Source: an uncultured Collinsella sp.
GTDB lineage: Bacteria > Actinomycetota > Coriobacteriia > Coriobacteriales > Coriobacteriaceae
Direction of reading: 5' to 3'
DNA: 14,849 nucleotides
NCBI GenBank assembly: GCA_900551555.1
Contig: URWC01000034.1
Span: forward strand, 1 to 14,849
Part shown: piece by piece, positions 1-6,948 of the stretch
Position numbering within the stretch: position 1 is the first letter of the stretch
Layout: the number at the start of each line of letters is the position of its first letter
Position numbers and translations under genes: made by a program
Notes under the pieces: generated by a model
Database searches by the model: none
Seen by the model: only the letters and a program-made list of their open reading frames with translations
Told to the model about the DNA's origin: nothing

Positions 1-2
1 CG

Positions 3-119
3 CGTGCCGCCGCTGTCGCCGACGCCCCGGCAAGCTTTAAGGTCGCCTTTATCGACGAGCTCTACCGCGCAACCGCCCAGGACATCGCCAACAACCAGCT
101 CGACCTCGAGGAGGCATAG
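3..119 (+). CDS. thiM: Hydroxyethylthiazole kinase, C-terminal 38 residues (partial)
   Basis: This frame is open from the window edge and ends at TAG 117-119; the N-terminal part lies outside the window. The visible end, with ASFKVAFIDELY followed by a polar tail, resembles the C-terminal helix of ThiM, where a G(S)F-x-VA-x-(L/I)D-x-(L/I)Y pattern is typical. ThiM phosphorylates 4-methyl-5-(2-hydroxyethyl)thiazole with ATP, giving the thiazole phosphate that ThiE uses. The gene lies 3 bp before a thiamine-binding protein gene, which is followed by thiE, so all three are probably one transcript. Only 38 residues are visible, with no catalytic motif, so the family call leans on context. Another thiamine-pathway kinase is the main alternative. 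Confidence 0.68.
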   Translation, partial: RAAAVADAPASFKVAFIDELYRATAQDIANNQLDLEEA

Positions 120-122
120 GCC

Positions 123-464
123 ATGTCCGAGCCCGCAACCAATGCCGGCATGAATACGCTCGTCGCCGTGGCCATCGCCCCGTGCGGCACCGGCGATGAG
201 CTGTCCGCCGAGGTCGCCGAGGTCGTGCGCGTCATTCGCGAGAGCGGCCTTCCCAACCGCACCACCTCGATGTTCACCGAGATCGAGGGCGACTGGGACG
301 AGGTCATGCAGGTCGTGCGCGACGCAACCTTTGTGTTGGCGAGCAAGGGCATCCGCACCGAAGTCGTGCTCAAAGCCGATATTCGACCCGGATTTACCGA
401 CACCATGACCGGCAAGCTCGAGCGCATGGAAGCTCAGATCAAAAAGCAGGAGGAAACACGATGA
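123..464 (+). CDS. MTH1187/YkoF-family thiamine-binding protein
   Basis: This 113-residue cytosolic protein matches the small ferredoxin-like family often called MTH1187 or Thiamine_BP. The pattern begins VAIAPCGTGDELSAEVAEVV near residues 16-35, continues with a SGLPNRTTSMFTEIEGDWDEV block, and ends with a KADIRPGF-like segment. Family members (YkoF in Bacillus) bind thiamine or the HMP moiety and are thought to buffer or deliver it; no catalytic role is known. The ATG at 123 has an AGGAGG-like site at about 107-113. An internal ATG at 150 would remove a short non-conserved N-terminus. The gene sits 3 bp after thiM and its TGA overlaps the thiE ATG (ATGA, 461-464), indicating translational coupling. 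Lying between thiM and thiE, it probably acts on thiamine precursors rather than a transporter. Confidence 0.85.
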   Translation: MSEPATNAGMNTLVAVAIAPCGTGDELSAEVAEVVRVIRESGLPNRTTSMFTEIEGDWDEVMQVVRDATFVLASKGIRTEVVLKADIRPGFTDTMTGKLERMEAQIKKQEETR

Positions 465-1156
465 GTATCCGCGACAACCTTGATATCTCGGCCTATCTGG
501 TGCTCGGCCCCGAAAACACGCTCTGGCGCCCCGTGGGCGATGTGGTGGCCCAGGCACTCGACGCCGGCTTTACCTGCATCCAGGTGCGCTCCAAGGTGGC
601 AAGCGCCCGCGAGATCATTGCGCTGACCGGCGACGCCGCGCAGGCAATCGCACAGGCCGGCAAGACCGGTCAGGTCGCTTTGCTGATTGACGACCGCCTG
701 GACTGCGTACTCGCCGCGCGCGAGCAGGGCATTGCTGTCGACGGCGTGCACGTGGGTCAGAGCGACATTCCCGTCGAGGTCTGTCGCAAGCTGCTGGGGC
801 CCAACGCCATCGTGGGCCTTTCCGCCCGTTGCGAGGAGATGCTCGAGTACGTCAAGACCGCCGACATGAGCCTAGTCGACTACCTGGGCATCGGCCCACT
901 CCACGAGACCGAGACCAAGCGCGACTGCGGACGCGCGGCCGACGGCTCTATCATCACCAAGAGCTTTGAGGACCTGGCCGCCCTCCACGCGGCAAGCCCC
1001 GTGCCCATCGTGGTGGGCGGCGGCGTCAAGACGGCCGACCTGCCACAGCTCAAGGCCACCGGCGTCGACGGCTTTTTCGTGGTGAGCGCCGTCTGCAGCG
1101 CCGATGACCCCTACGCCGCGGCCAAGGAGCTCGTCGACACCTGGCAGCAGGCGTAA
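461..1156 (+). CDS. thiE: Thiamine-phosphate synthase ThiE
   Basis: This protein joins HMP pyrophosphate with thiazole phosphate to give thiamine phosphate, releasing pyrophosphate; it is a cytosolic TIM-barrel enzyme. At 231 residues it is slightly longer than the usual 205-220. Family motifs appear in order: QVRSK at 41-45 (pyrophosphate-binding Arg and Lys), DDR at 77-79, GVHVGQSD at 95-102, GLSA at 119-122, YLGIGPLHETETK at 141-153, GGGV at 186-189, and FFVVSAV near 205-211. All expected substrate-contact positions look occupied. The start overlaps the stop of the upstream thiamine-binding gene by 4 bp, with a GGAGG-like site at about 450-454. A hairpin at 1201-1246 follows. The operon is probably under thiamine control, but no TPP riboswitch is visible because the operon start is outside the window. 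Confidence 0.95.
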   Translation: MSIRDNLDISAYLVLGPENTLWRPVGDVVAQALDAGFTCIQVRSKVASAREIIALTGDAAQAIAQAGKTGQVALLIDDRLDCVLAAREQGIAVDGVHVGQSDIPVEVCRKLLGPNAIVGLSARCEEMLEYVKTADMSLVDYLGIGPLHETETKRDCGRAADGSIITKSFEDLAALHAASPVPIVVGGGVKTADLPQLKATGVDGFFVVSAVCSADDPYAAAKELVDTWQQA

Positions 1157-1200
1157 GTCTAGGCCGAGCAGCTGATTCGCAGCCTCATATCTTCAGCAAT

Positions 1201-1246
1201 GGAAAGCGCATCCCAGTTTGAGCCTCCATTCCGGGATGCGCTTTCC
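1201..1246. terminator. Hairpin between convergent thiE and patatin genes
   Basis: The arms GGAAAGCGCATCCC (1201-1214) and GGGATGCGCTTTCC (1233-1246) are perfectly complementary over 14 bp around an 18-nt loop. It starts 44 bp after the thiE stop and 22 bp beyond the patatin stop, so it could end transcription from both sides. No run of T follows on either strand, so it is not a textbook intrinsic terminator. A small CCGCC/GGCGG stem (1245-1249, 1255-1259) lies against its right edge. Confidence 0.6.
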
Positions 1247-1268
1247 GCCGAGATGGCGGCAGCAGCCT

Positions 1269-2138
1269 CTACCCTGCCAGATATGCCTCCAGTTCCGGCA
1301 AGGTCGCCTCCGCATCGCGGCGACCAATCTGGTAGATGCGCTCAAGTTCATCGGGCTCGCGACACAGCGACGGCACCTTCACCGATTCGCTCGGACGCAC
1401 CACAAAGATCTCGCCGGCAGCCTCGCGACGTGCCAGGTCATCGAGCGTGGCATTGTAGACCTCATGCCGGTGCTCAAGCGCTGCGACAAACTCCGGATAG
1501 TGACGGAACAAGCGCCGCAGCATGGGCATCACGCTGTTGGGCTGCTTCACAAAGCCCGCCGGCTGCGTGAGTACCACGATATTGCGGTCATACCCCTGCG
1601 CAAACAGCCACGCGCTGGGAATAGAATCAGCCACGCCACCATCCAGATACTTATGCCCGTCAATAGCAACGGGACGCGTCGCCACGGGAATTGCCGACGA
1701 CGCCCGAATCCACTCGATATCGCGCTCGTCGCCATACGGCAGATCGTGATAGACGGCCTTGCCCGTCTCGATATCGGTACACACGCACGTAAATCGCATG
1801 GGACAGGTGCGATACGCCTCCAAGTCGATAGGATCGCGCTCGATAGGCACCTCGTGATAAGCAAAGTCGGCATTGTACATATCGCCGGTTCGCAGCCAGC
1901 TGGTCACGCTCGCATAGCGCTTGTCGGCGCAATAGGCCTTGTTATAGCGAATGGCGCGGCCGATCTGGCGCGATTTAAAGTTGTAGCCAAACGCCGCGCC
2001 CGCCGAGACGCCCACCATATGGTCGCAGGTCAAACCGTGCTCCATCCAAACGTCGAGCACGCCCGCCGTATACATACCGCGGTAGCCGCCTCCCTCGAGC
2101 GCCAGCCCCACCGTGCGCGTCATATTTGACTGTGCCAT
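1269..2138 (-). CDS. Patatin-like phospholipase (RssA/YjjU type)
   Basis: This is a serine acyl hydrolase of the patatin fold. From the ATG at 2138 it has 289 residues. The oxyanion motif GGGYRG lies at residues 16-21, the nucleophile elbow GVSAG at 43-47 gives Ser45, and YLDGG gives the dyad Asp166. The block RASSAIPVATRPVAIDG just before the Asp is typical of bacterial RssA/YjjU relatives. There is no signal peptide or membrane segment, so it is probably cytosolic; the true substrate is unknown. I prefer 2138 because GGAGA lies 7 nt upstream. The frame is open to 2222, but that extension looks non-conserved and covers the promoter candidate. The gene stands alone, convergent with thiE. Confidence 0.9.
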   Translation of the reverse strand: MAQSNMTRTVGLALEGGGYRGMYTAGVLDVWMEHGLTCDHMVGVSAGAAFGYNFKSRQIGRAIRYNKAYCADKRYASVTSWLRTGDMYNADFAYHEVPIERDPIDLEAYRTCPMRFTCVCTDIETGKAVYHDLPYGDERDIEWIRASSAIPVATRPVAIDGHKYLDGGVADSIPSAWLFAQGYDRNIVVLTQPAGFVKQPNSVMPMLRRLFRHYPEFVAALEHRHEVYNATLDDLARREAAGEIFVVRPSESVKVPSLCREPDELERIYQIGRRDAEATLPELEAYLAG

Positions 2139-2159
2139 GCGACCATCTCCGTTCCTGCG

Positions 2160-2188
2160 TTTTAAAACGGGACAAGTATACCCGTCAA
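2160..2188 (-). promoter_or_regulatory. Candidate promoter and operator of the patatin gene
   Basis: On the minus strand TTGACG (2183-2188) stands 17 nt from TTAAAA (2160-2165), close to sigma-70/SigA boxes. A start near 2153 would give a leader of about 15 nt that still includes the GGAGA site. Between the boxes, ACGGG (2167-2171) and CCCGT (2181-2185) form a 5-bp inverted repeat with a 9-nt spacer, a possible operator. This is pattern evidence only. Confidence 0.45.
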
Positions 2189-2267
2189 CATATATCGTCC
2201 CAGTCGCATTTTTATCGAACATCGCATCGTCGCGCTACCGTTTGTCGAATAACAGCCGCCCACAGCA

Positions 2268-2325
2268 TGTGCACCCATATATAATTGTGCACTATTGTTT
2301 ACACTACTCAGCTGTTATCAACAGC
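2268..2325 (+). promoter_or_regulatory. Possible promoter/operator region of the first c-di-GMP gene
   Basis: The 324 bp between the patatin start and the start at 2463 contain an AT-rich patch with TATAAT at 2280-2285, but no good -35 box at the right distance. The TATAAT is flanked by two TGTGCAC copies (2268-2274 and 2286-2292), 18 bp apart. A perfect inverted repeat GCTGTT-ATC-AACAGC follows at 2311-2325. These look like regulator sites. The leader from here to 2463 would be about 170 nt, with a TACACGC/GCGTGTA stem (2377-2383, 2402-2408) and a CTAAG/CTTAG stem (2443-2447, 2455-2459) just before the start codon. Confidence 0.3.
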
Positions 2326-2462
2326 GAACATTAGCCGGCAAATTAGCTCAACAACGCAGCAAGACGGGGGCCTGGATACACGCAAGACGCCGAGTAACGA
2401 CGCGTGTACACAACGAGCTCGCCCGACGCAATCCGCCCCGACCTAAGAAAGCCGCTTAGAAC

Positions 2463-5180
2463 ATGGATACTGTCAGCAATTACACCGAAACGCTCGAAAA
2501 GACCGTCCGCGACCTTCTCGAGCGTCAGGATGATCTGATTAGGACCGCCTTTACCGACCAGCTTACCGGACTTGGCAACCGCGGCGGCTTTGCCCGCTCC
2601 CTCGAGGAGCTCTGGGAGCAGGACGCCCCCGTTACCATGGCGTTCATCGATATCGACAATCTCAAGCACTGCAACGATGTCTTTGGCCATGACGAGGGCA
2701 ACCGCTATATCTTGCAGGTAAGCCTTTATCTCAAGCTGTATGTGAAGGTAGACGAGGCGGCATTTCGTCTGGGAGGCGACGAGTTTGCCATCCTATCTAC
2801 GATTGCGACCGAGGACGACCTCGCCGAACGTCTGGAACACTGCCGAACGATCCTGCTCAAAAACAACGATTCCGAGATGCCCCACTCGTTTAGCTACGGA
2901 GTGGCACACGCCGACCCCGCCCTGGGCGAAGCCTCCAATCGCATGACACTCGATGCCGACCATCGCATGTACGACTACAAGCTACGTCATGCCATGCATC
3001 TTGATCGACGTAATATCGCGCAAGTCCACACCGACGACTTCGAAATAAGCGACCGTATTTTCGACGCCTTTTCGATGCTCAACGAAGGCCGTTATTTCTT
3101 TATCGAGAACTTGGACAAGGACCGCACCCTTTGGTCGCAAGGTGCCTTGCGCGATCTCGGTCTTCCTTCGGAGCACATAGACAGCTGCCGCGATTTCTGG
3201 AAGACGCGTGTCCATCCCGATGACCTCGAGGCCTACGCCAACGACATCAACCAGATCTTTAACGGCTCCAAACACCGCCGCGTCATGCAGTACCGCATGC
3301 GCAATGCCGCGGGTGACTACGTTCTCTGCCGTGCTCGCGGGTTTCGCATCGACGGCGACGGAAATGCCCCCTCGCTCTATGTCGGCGAACTTGTCAACCA
3401 CTCACTTGCCGAGACCGTCGACGCCGCCACGGGCCTCGGAACGCAGCGTATGCTGATCAACGCTATCGATGCCTGCCGCCGCGATCGTTGCGAGACAGGG
3501 CTTATAGCGGTGCGCGTTCGTGGCACGACAAAGCTCAACGAGCTCTACGGGGCCGAGGCTGTCGACAACATGCTTGCCGAATACGCAGGCCGCATGCTGT
3601 CGATCACCCGCGGCAGGAGCCGGGTCTACCGTTCGCGAAGCGTCCAGTTCGTCGTGCTCAGCAACGACCTGGACCACGAGGCATTCGAGCAACTGACCCG
3701 CCACCTTAAAGAGGCCGTTTTCGCTCCTGTTCAAATCGCAGGCGACACCATTACTCCCGTCTGCCTTATCGTCCCGGCCTTTTACGAGCACTTAACCCAT
3801 CAAGCGACCGCCGTTTTAGGCGAACTCGACCGTCGCCTTCGCACGGCCGGCGGGCTTGTTCCCAACGACAGCCTCCCCATACCCGAGGCGGAGCGCAAAA
3901 GCGCCATCGCCGAACGCATCGACTCGCTCACGGGCCTCTATCGACCCAGCGAGTTCATGCGGCGCGCCAACGCATTTCTCGAAGCAAGGCGCGACGGCAC
4001 CTGGTGCATCGCCACGGTCGACATGGGCCACATGCGCCTGTTTAATGAATGGCACGGCCAGGCCGAGGGCGACTGCATGCTCGCCGATGTGGGCACGGTC
4101 CTCAAGGATATCGAGAATGCCGATATGGGCATCGCAGGGTACTGGGGCCAAGACGACTTTTGCATACTCATCCCCTTTGAGCACAACACCGTCCATCAAA
4201 TCTACAACCGCGTTCGCGAGGCAGTAGCCAGGCATGATGACGGCGTAGGTTTTTGGCCGTCCATGGGCGTTTACCCCATCGACTCCAATGAGGAGATCAC
4301 CATCGATGCGCAGGCAAAGGCCATGTTTACCAATCGGCGCGCAAAAAACGACTTCAAGGAGCGCATTGCCATTTTCTGTCCTGCGGAGTACGAGCGCGAA
4401 GTCGCCTTCCACCGCACGCTGACCGAATTCCAGTACGCACTTTCAAACGGCCGCATCACGTACTACCTTCAGCCCCAGGTCGATATGGAAACCGGCAAGA
4501 TCATTGGCGCCGAGGCTCTTACACGCTGGATTGACAAGGACGGCTCTCTCATTTCGCCCGCAACGTTTATCCCCGCACTCGAGGAAAGCGGCTTTGTAGT
4601 AACGCTCGACAAGTACATTTGGCAGGGTGTCGCCATATGGCTTCGCGAGCGTCTCGATCGCGGTCTTCGCGTGGTTCCGGTCTCGCTTAATGTGTCGCGC
4701 GTGGATATCCTTGCCTGCGACGTTGCCGAACATATGGGGGCACTCGCCGCCCAATACAACCTACCGCCCGAGCTCATGCGTATCGAGATCACCGAGACGG
4801 CTTATACGGGAGAATCCGAGGCCGTGGATAAGCTGACCGCAGATCTGCACACCCGCGGCTTCTCGACCTACATGGACGATTTTGGCACCGGCCAGTCCAC
4901 GCTCGCGATGCTCAAGAACGTCAACGTCGACGTCATCAAGCTCGATCGCACGTTTGTGCCCGTTGACGGTGATCGTGGCCGCAGCGCGCAGATCGTGTCA
5001 TCGATGCTCGAGATGGCGCAGTCGCTCCATCTGCCCGTTGTAATCGAAGGCATCGAGACAAATCAGCAGGCGAACATGCTGCGCCACATGGGCGCCCGCT
5101 ACGCTCAGGGCTTCCTCTACTACCGCCCCATGCAGGCAAAGGATTTTGAGGCATTGCTCGATGGTGGCAATAACAACTGA
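2463..5180 (+). CDS. Multidomain c-di-GMP protein: GGDEF-PAS-GGDEF*-GGDEF*-EAL
   Basis: This 905-residue protein likely both makes and degrades cyclic di-GMP. Domains in order: GGDEF at about 30-175 with intact GGDEF at 104-108 and D63/D65 for metal; a PAS fold at about 199-312; a degenerate GGDEF at about 322-440, where SVQFVV replaces the signature and the metal Asp is lost; a second degenerate GGDEF at about 485-635 with GQDDF at 562-566; and an EAL domain at about 650-900. The EAL domain keeps E684 (AEAL), N743, E775, D805-D806, K826 and E862, so phosphodiesterase activity is expected. The usual RxxD inhibitory site before the first GGDEF is absent (KVDE at 95-98). No membrane segment or signal peptide is seen, so it is cytosolic. 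An in-frame TAG at 2457 fixes the earliest start; no Shine-Dalgarno site is visible. It is followed by a shorter paralogue. Confidence 0.93.
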   Translation: MDTVSNYTETLEKTVRDLLERQDDLIRTAFTDQLTGLGNRGGFARSLEELWEQDAPVTMAFIDIDNLKHCNDVFGHDEGNRYILQVSLYLKLYVKVDEAAFRLGGDEFAILSTIATEDDLAERLEHCRTILLKNNDSEMPHSFSYGVAHADPALGEASNRMTLDADHRMYDYKLRHAMHLDRRNIAQVHTDDFEISDRIFDAFSMLNEGRYFFIENLDKDRTLWSQGALRDLGLPSEHIDSCRDFWKTRVHPDDLEAYANDINQIFNGSKHRRVMQYRMRNAAGDYVLCRARGFRIDGDGNAPSLYVGELVNHSLAETVDAATGLGTQRMLINAIDACRRDRCETGLIAVRVRGTTKLNELYGAEAVDNMLAEYAGRMLSITRGRSRVYRSRSVQFVVLSNDLDHEAFEQLTRHLKEAVFAPVQIAGDTITPVCLIVPAFYEHLTHQATAVLGELDRRLRTAGGLVPNDSLPIPEAERKSAIAERIDSLTGLYRPSEFMRRANAFLEARRDGTWCIATVDMGHMRLFNEWHGQAEGDCMLADVGTVLKDIENADMGIAGYWGQDDFCILIPFEHNTVHQIYNRVREAVARHDDGVGFWPSMGVYPIDSNEEITIDAQAKAMFTNRRAKNDFKERIAIFCPAEYEREVAFHRTLTEFQYALSNGRITYYLQPQVDMETGKIIGAEALTRWIDKDGSLISPATFIPALEESGFVVTLDKYIWQGVAIWLRERLDRGLRVVPVSLNVSRVDILACDVAEHMGALAAQYNLPPELMRIEITETAYTGESEAVDKLTADLHTRGFSTYMDDFGTGQSTLAMLKNVNVDVIKLDRTFVPVDGDRGRSAQIVSSMLEMAQSLHLPVVIEGIETNQQANMLRHMGARYAQGFLYYRPMQAKDFEALLDGGNNN

Positions 5181-5238
5181 TACGCTCGCGCGCAAAACGC
5201 CACCGTCGAAGGGGCTATTTGTCTCCATTAGCTAACTT

Positions 5239-5269
5239 ATATCCCCAATTCAAACCGAATTGGGGATAT
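5239..5269. promoter_or_regulatory. Perfect 13-bp palindrome upstream of the second c-di-GMP gene
   Basis: ATATCCCCAATTC (5239-5251) and GAATTGGGGATAT (5257-5269) pair perfectly around AAACC. It starts 58 bp after the stop of the first gene and ends 38 bp before the next start. No T-run follows, so terminator activity is doubtful. A TATGAT (5267-5272) that could be a -10 box overlaps its right edge, which fits an operator for the second gene equally well; no matching -35 box is obvious. Confidence 0.5.
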
Positions 5270-5307
5270 GATACAAACCGTTGTTCCGCCCAAGGAGGTT
5301 ATCCATC

Positions 5308-6837
5308 ATGAACAAGTCGTATCGCATGGGCGAGCAATCGATTATTACCTATCTTCAGCGACTTGCGAATGGCGTATCGACCGCCGAGCTCGATGTTGCT
5401 GCGCTGCCTGCTGAGCTACGCGCTGTTGGTGAGCAGCTGCAAAAGACGCATGCCATCCTGCAACAAGAGCGCCAGTTGCTTGAGCGCAACGCCCATATCG
5501 ATCCGCTCACCAACTTGGGCAACCGCAACGGATTCGACCGTCACGTCGAGCAACTCTGGCGCAAAGGCGAACCCTTTACCTGCGCCTATATTGACATCGA
5601 CCATCTCAAGCATTGCAATGATAGGTTCGGCCACGCCGAAGGCAACCGCTATATTCTGAGCATCTGCCGCACGCTCTCCGAAACCATGGAGCACGATGAG
5701 ATGCTGTTCCGTATCGGTGGAGACGAGTTTGTGCTTATCTCGCCCTCCGCAAACGAAACCGAACTCGAGCAGCGCTTGGAGCAGGTACGTTCCGGGCTGA
5801 TCGAGGCGAGCTCGGGCGGCAAGGCGCCCATGATCGGCAGCTTTAGCTTTGGCTGCTCGCGCGTCGATCCACTTGCCGGCGACACGCGTCGCCAGATGAC
5901 GATGGATGCCGATCGCAAGATGTATCGCTATAAGCTTATGCATCGCGTGCAGCAGCCGAAAGACAATGACGCGCCGCAGCACCCAATTGCCGAGCAGCTT
6001 CCGTGCAACGACCGCGTATTCCAAGCGATCTCTATGAGCTCCGAGACGCGCTATCCGTTTATCCTCAATCTCGATACGGGCGAATCGCAATGGTCGGTCA
6101 ACGCCGTACGCGATTTTGACCTGCCCTCCCAGCACCCTTTTAACTCGGTCGATATGTGGCTTGCCCGCGTACACCCCGAGGACCGCGACAACGTACGCGC
6201 CGAGCTCGACATGGTGATAAACGGCACGTGGCACTACCACTACATGCAGTATCGTGTAATGGATGCCACCGGAAAATACGCGCTTTGCGACTGCACGGGC
6301 TACCGCTTGGACGGCACCGATACCGAGCCCAGCATGTATGTGGGCATTATCATCAACCGAAGCTTGGCAGATACGACTGATTCCGTGACCGGCCTGGGCG
6401 ATATTCACGCCCTGGTCAACGCCATTGGCGAAATGCGTCGCGTGGCGCGCAAGGCTGGTTTGATCGCCATTAAAATCGACGATATCGCCGAGGTCAATGC
6501 CCGCTTTGGATTCGATGCAGGCGACCGTGTGCTCGCCGAAAGCGCCGCCTGCCTCATGGATTGTTCGCGCGGCAAGGGTCGCATGTTCCGCTCGACGGGA
6601 CCGATGTTCGTAGCGCTTTTCGACGACTTTGATCCCGAAGAGACCGACGCGATTGCAGACGAAATCGAACGGTTCCTGGGTTCTCCCGTGCTCATCGGCT
6701 CGCTTGAATATCAGCCGCCCATTCGCGTGGCCACGCTTCATCTGGACGCTGTCGATCGACAGCCCGTTTCCATTTTGAATGAGCTCAAAGCGTTGCTTAA
6801 AGAGGCACCACAAGTACCAGGCACCAAGCTGGACTAG
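5308..6837 (+). CDS. Diguanylate cyclase: GGDEF-PAS-degenerate GGDEF
   Basis: This 509-residue cytosolic protein is a shorter paralogue of its upstream neighbour. A helical, probably coiled-coil stretch (about 38-62) leads into a GGDEF domain (about 63-210) with intact GGDEF at 137-141 and metal Asp residues in YIDIDHLKHCND. A PAS fold (about 237-345) and a second, degenerate GGDEF (about 353-500) follow; there STGPMF near 429-434 replaces the signature. It should condense two GTP into c-di-GMP, with the PAS domain as a likely sensor or dimerisation module. No RxxD inhibitory site precedes the GGDEF (EHDE instead). It lacks the third GGDEF and the EAL domain of the neighbour. I chose the ATG at 5308 because AAGGAGGTTATCC at 5292-5304 matches the 16S anti-Shine-Dalgarno almost completely. 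A hairpin begins 5 nt after the stop. Confidence 0.92.
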   Translation: MNKSYRMGEQSIITYLQRLANGVSTAELDVAALPAELRAVGEQLQKTHAILQQERQLLERNAHIDPLTNLGNRNGFDRHVEQLWRKGEPFTCAYIDIDHLKHCNDRFGHAEGNRYILSICRTLSETMEHDEMLFRIGGDEFVLISPSANETELEQRLEQVRSGLIEASSGGKAPMIGSFSFGCSRVDPLAGDTRRQMTMDADRKMYRYKLMHRVQQPKDNDAPQHPIAEQLPCNDRVFQAISMSSETRYPFILNLDTGESQWSVNAVRDFDLPSQHPFNSVDMWLARVHPEDRDNVRAELDMVINGTWHYHYMQYRVMDATGKYALCDCTGYRLDGTDTEPSMYVGIIINRSLADTTDSVTGLGDIHALVNAIGEMRRVARKAGLIAIKIDDIAEVNARFGFDAGDRVLAESAACLMDCSRGKGRMFRSTGPMFVALFDDFDPEETDAIADEIERFLGSPVLIGSLEYQPPIRVATLHLDAVDRQPVSILNELKALLKEAPQVPGTKLD

Positions 6838-6841
6838 CGTT

Positions 6842-6886
6842 GTGGGGCGCGATGTGAAACACAAGCCGTTTCATATCGCGCCCCAC
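6842..6886 (+). terminator. 19-bp hairpin after the diguanylate cyclase gene
   Basis: The arms 6842-6860 and 6868-6886 (GTGGGGCGCGAT.. and ..ATCGCGCCCCAC) pair over 19 bp with a single G-U wobble around the loop ACAAGCC. It starts 5 nt after the TAG at 6835-6837. The position and stem strength fit a transcription terminator, although no T-tract follows. Confidence 0.65.
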
Positions 6887-6902
6887 GCCATCTACCCTCT
6901 CG

Positions 6903-6911
6903 TGCGATAAT
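6903..6911 (+). promoter_or_regulatory. Possible extended -10 promoter of the flavoprotein gene
   Basis: TGCGATAAT has the TGn extension and five of six -10 bases. It lies between the hairpin ending at 6886 and the gene starting at 6949, giving a leader of about 30 nt. There is no good -35 box. Confidence 0.33.
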
Positions 6912-6948
6912 CCTCCGCAGCAGTCACCGACAGCAGAGGGAGTTTGTG

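Noticed and set aside
1199..2129. Long plus-strand open frame opposite the patatin gene
   Set aside because: It is the antisense of a gene with clear catalytic motifs, has no family resemblance and no ribosome-binding site, and crosses the terminator hairpin.
2330..2462. A c-di-GMP-I (GEMM) riboswitch in the leader of the GGDEF-EAL gene, suggested by GACGCAAT..CC..CCTAA at 2424-2446
   Set aside because: Only this short stretch resembles the GEMM core. The upstream GGCAAACC-type strand and the second helix with its receptor are missing, and the start codon is too close for them to fit.
5416..6864. 482-codon minus-strand open frame opposite the second cyclase gene
   Set aside because: It is a high-GC antisense shadow. 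The plus-strand frame has the GGDEF motif and a near-perfect Shine-Dalgarno site, whereas this one shows no recognisable domain.
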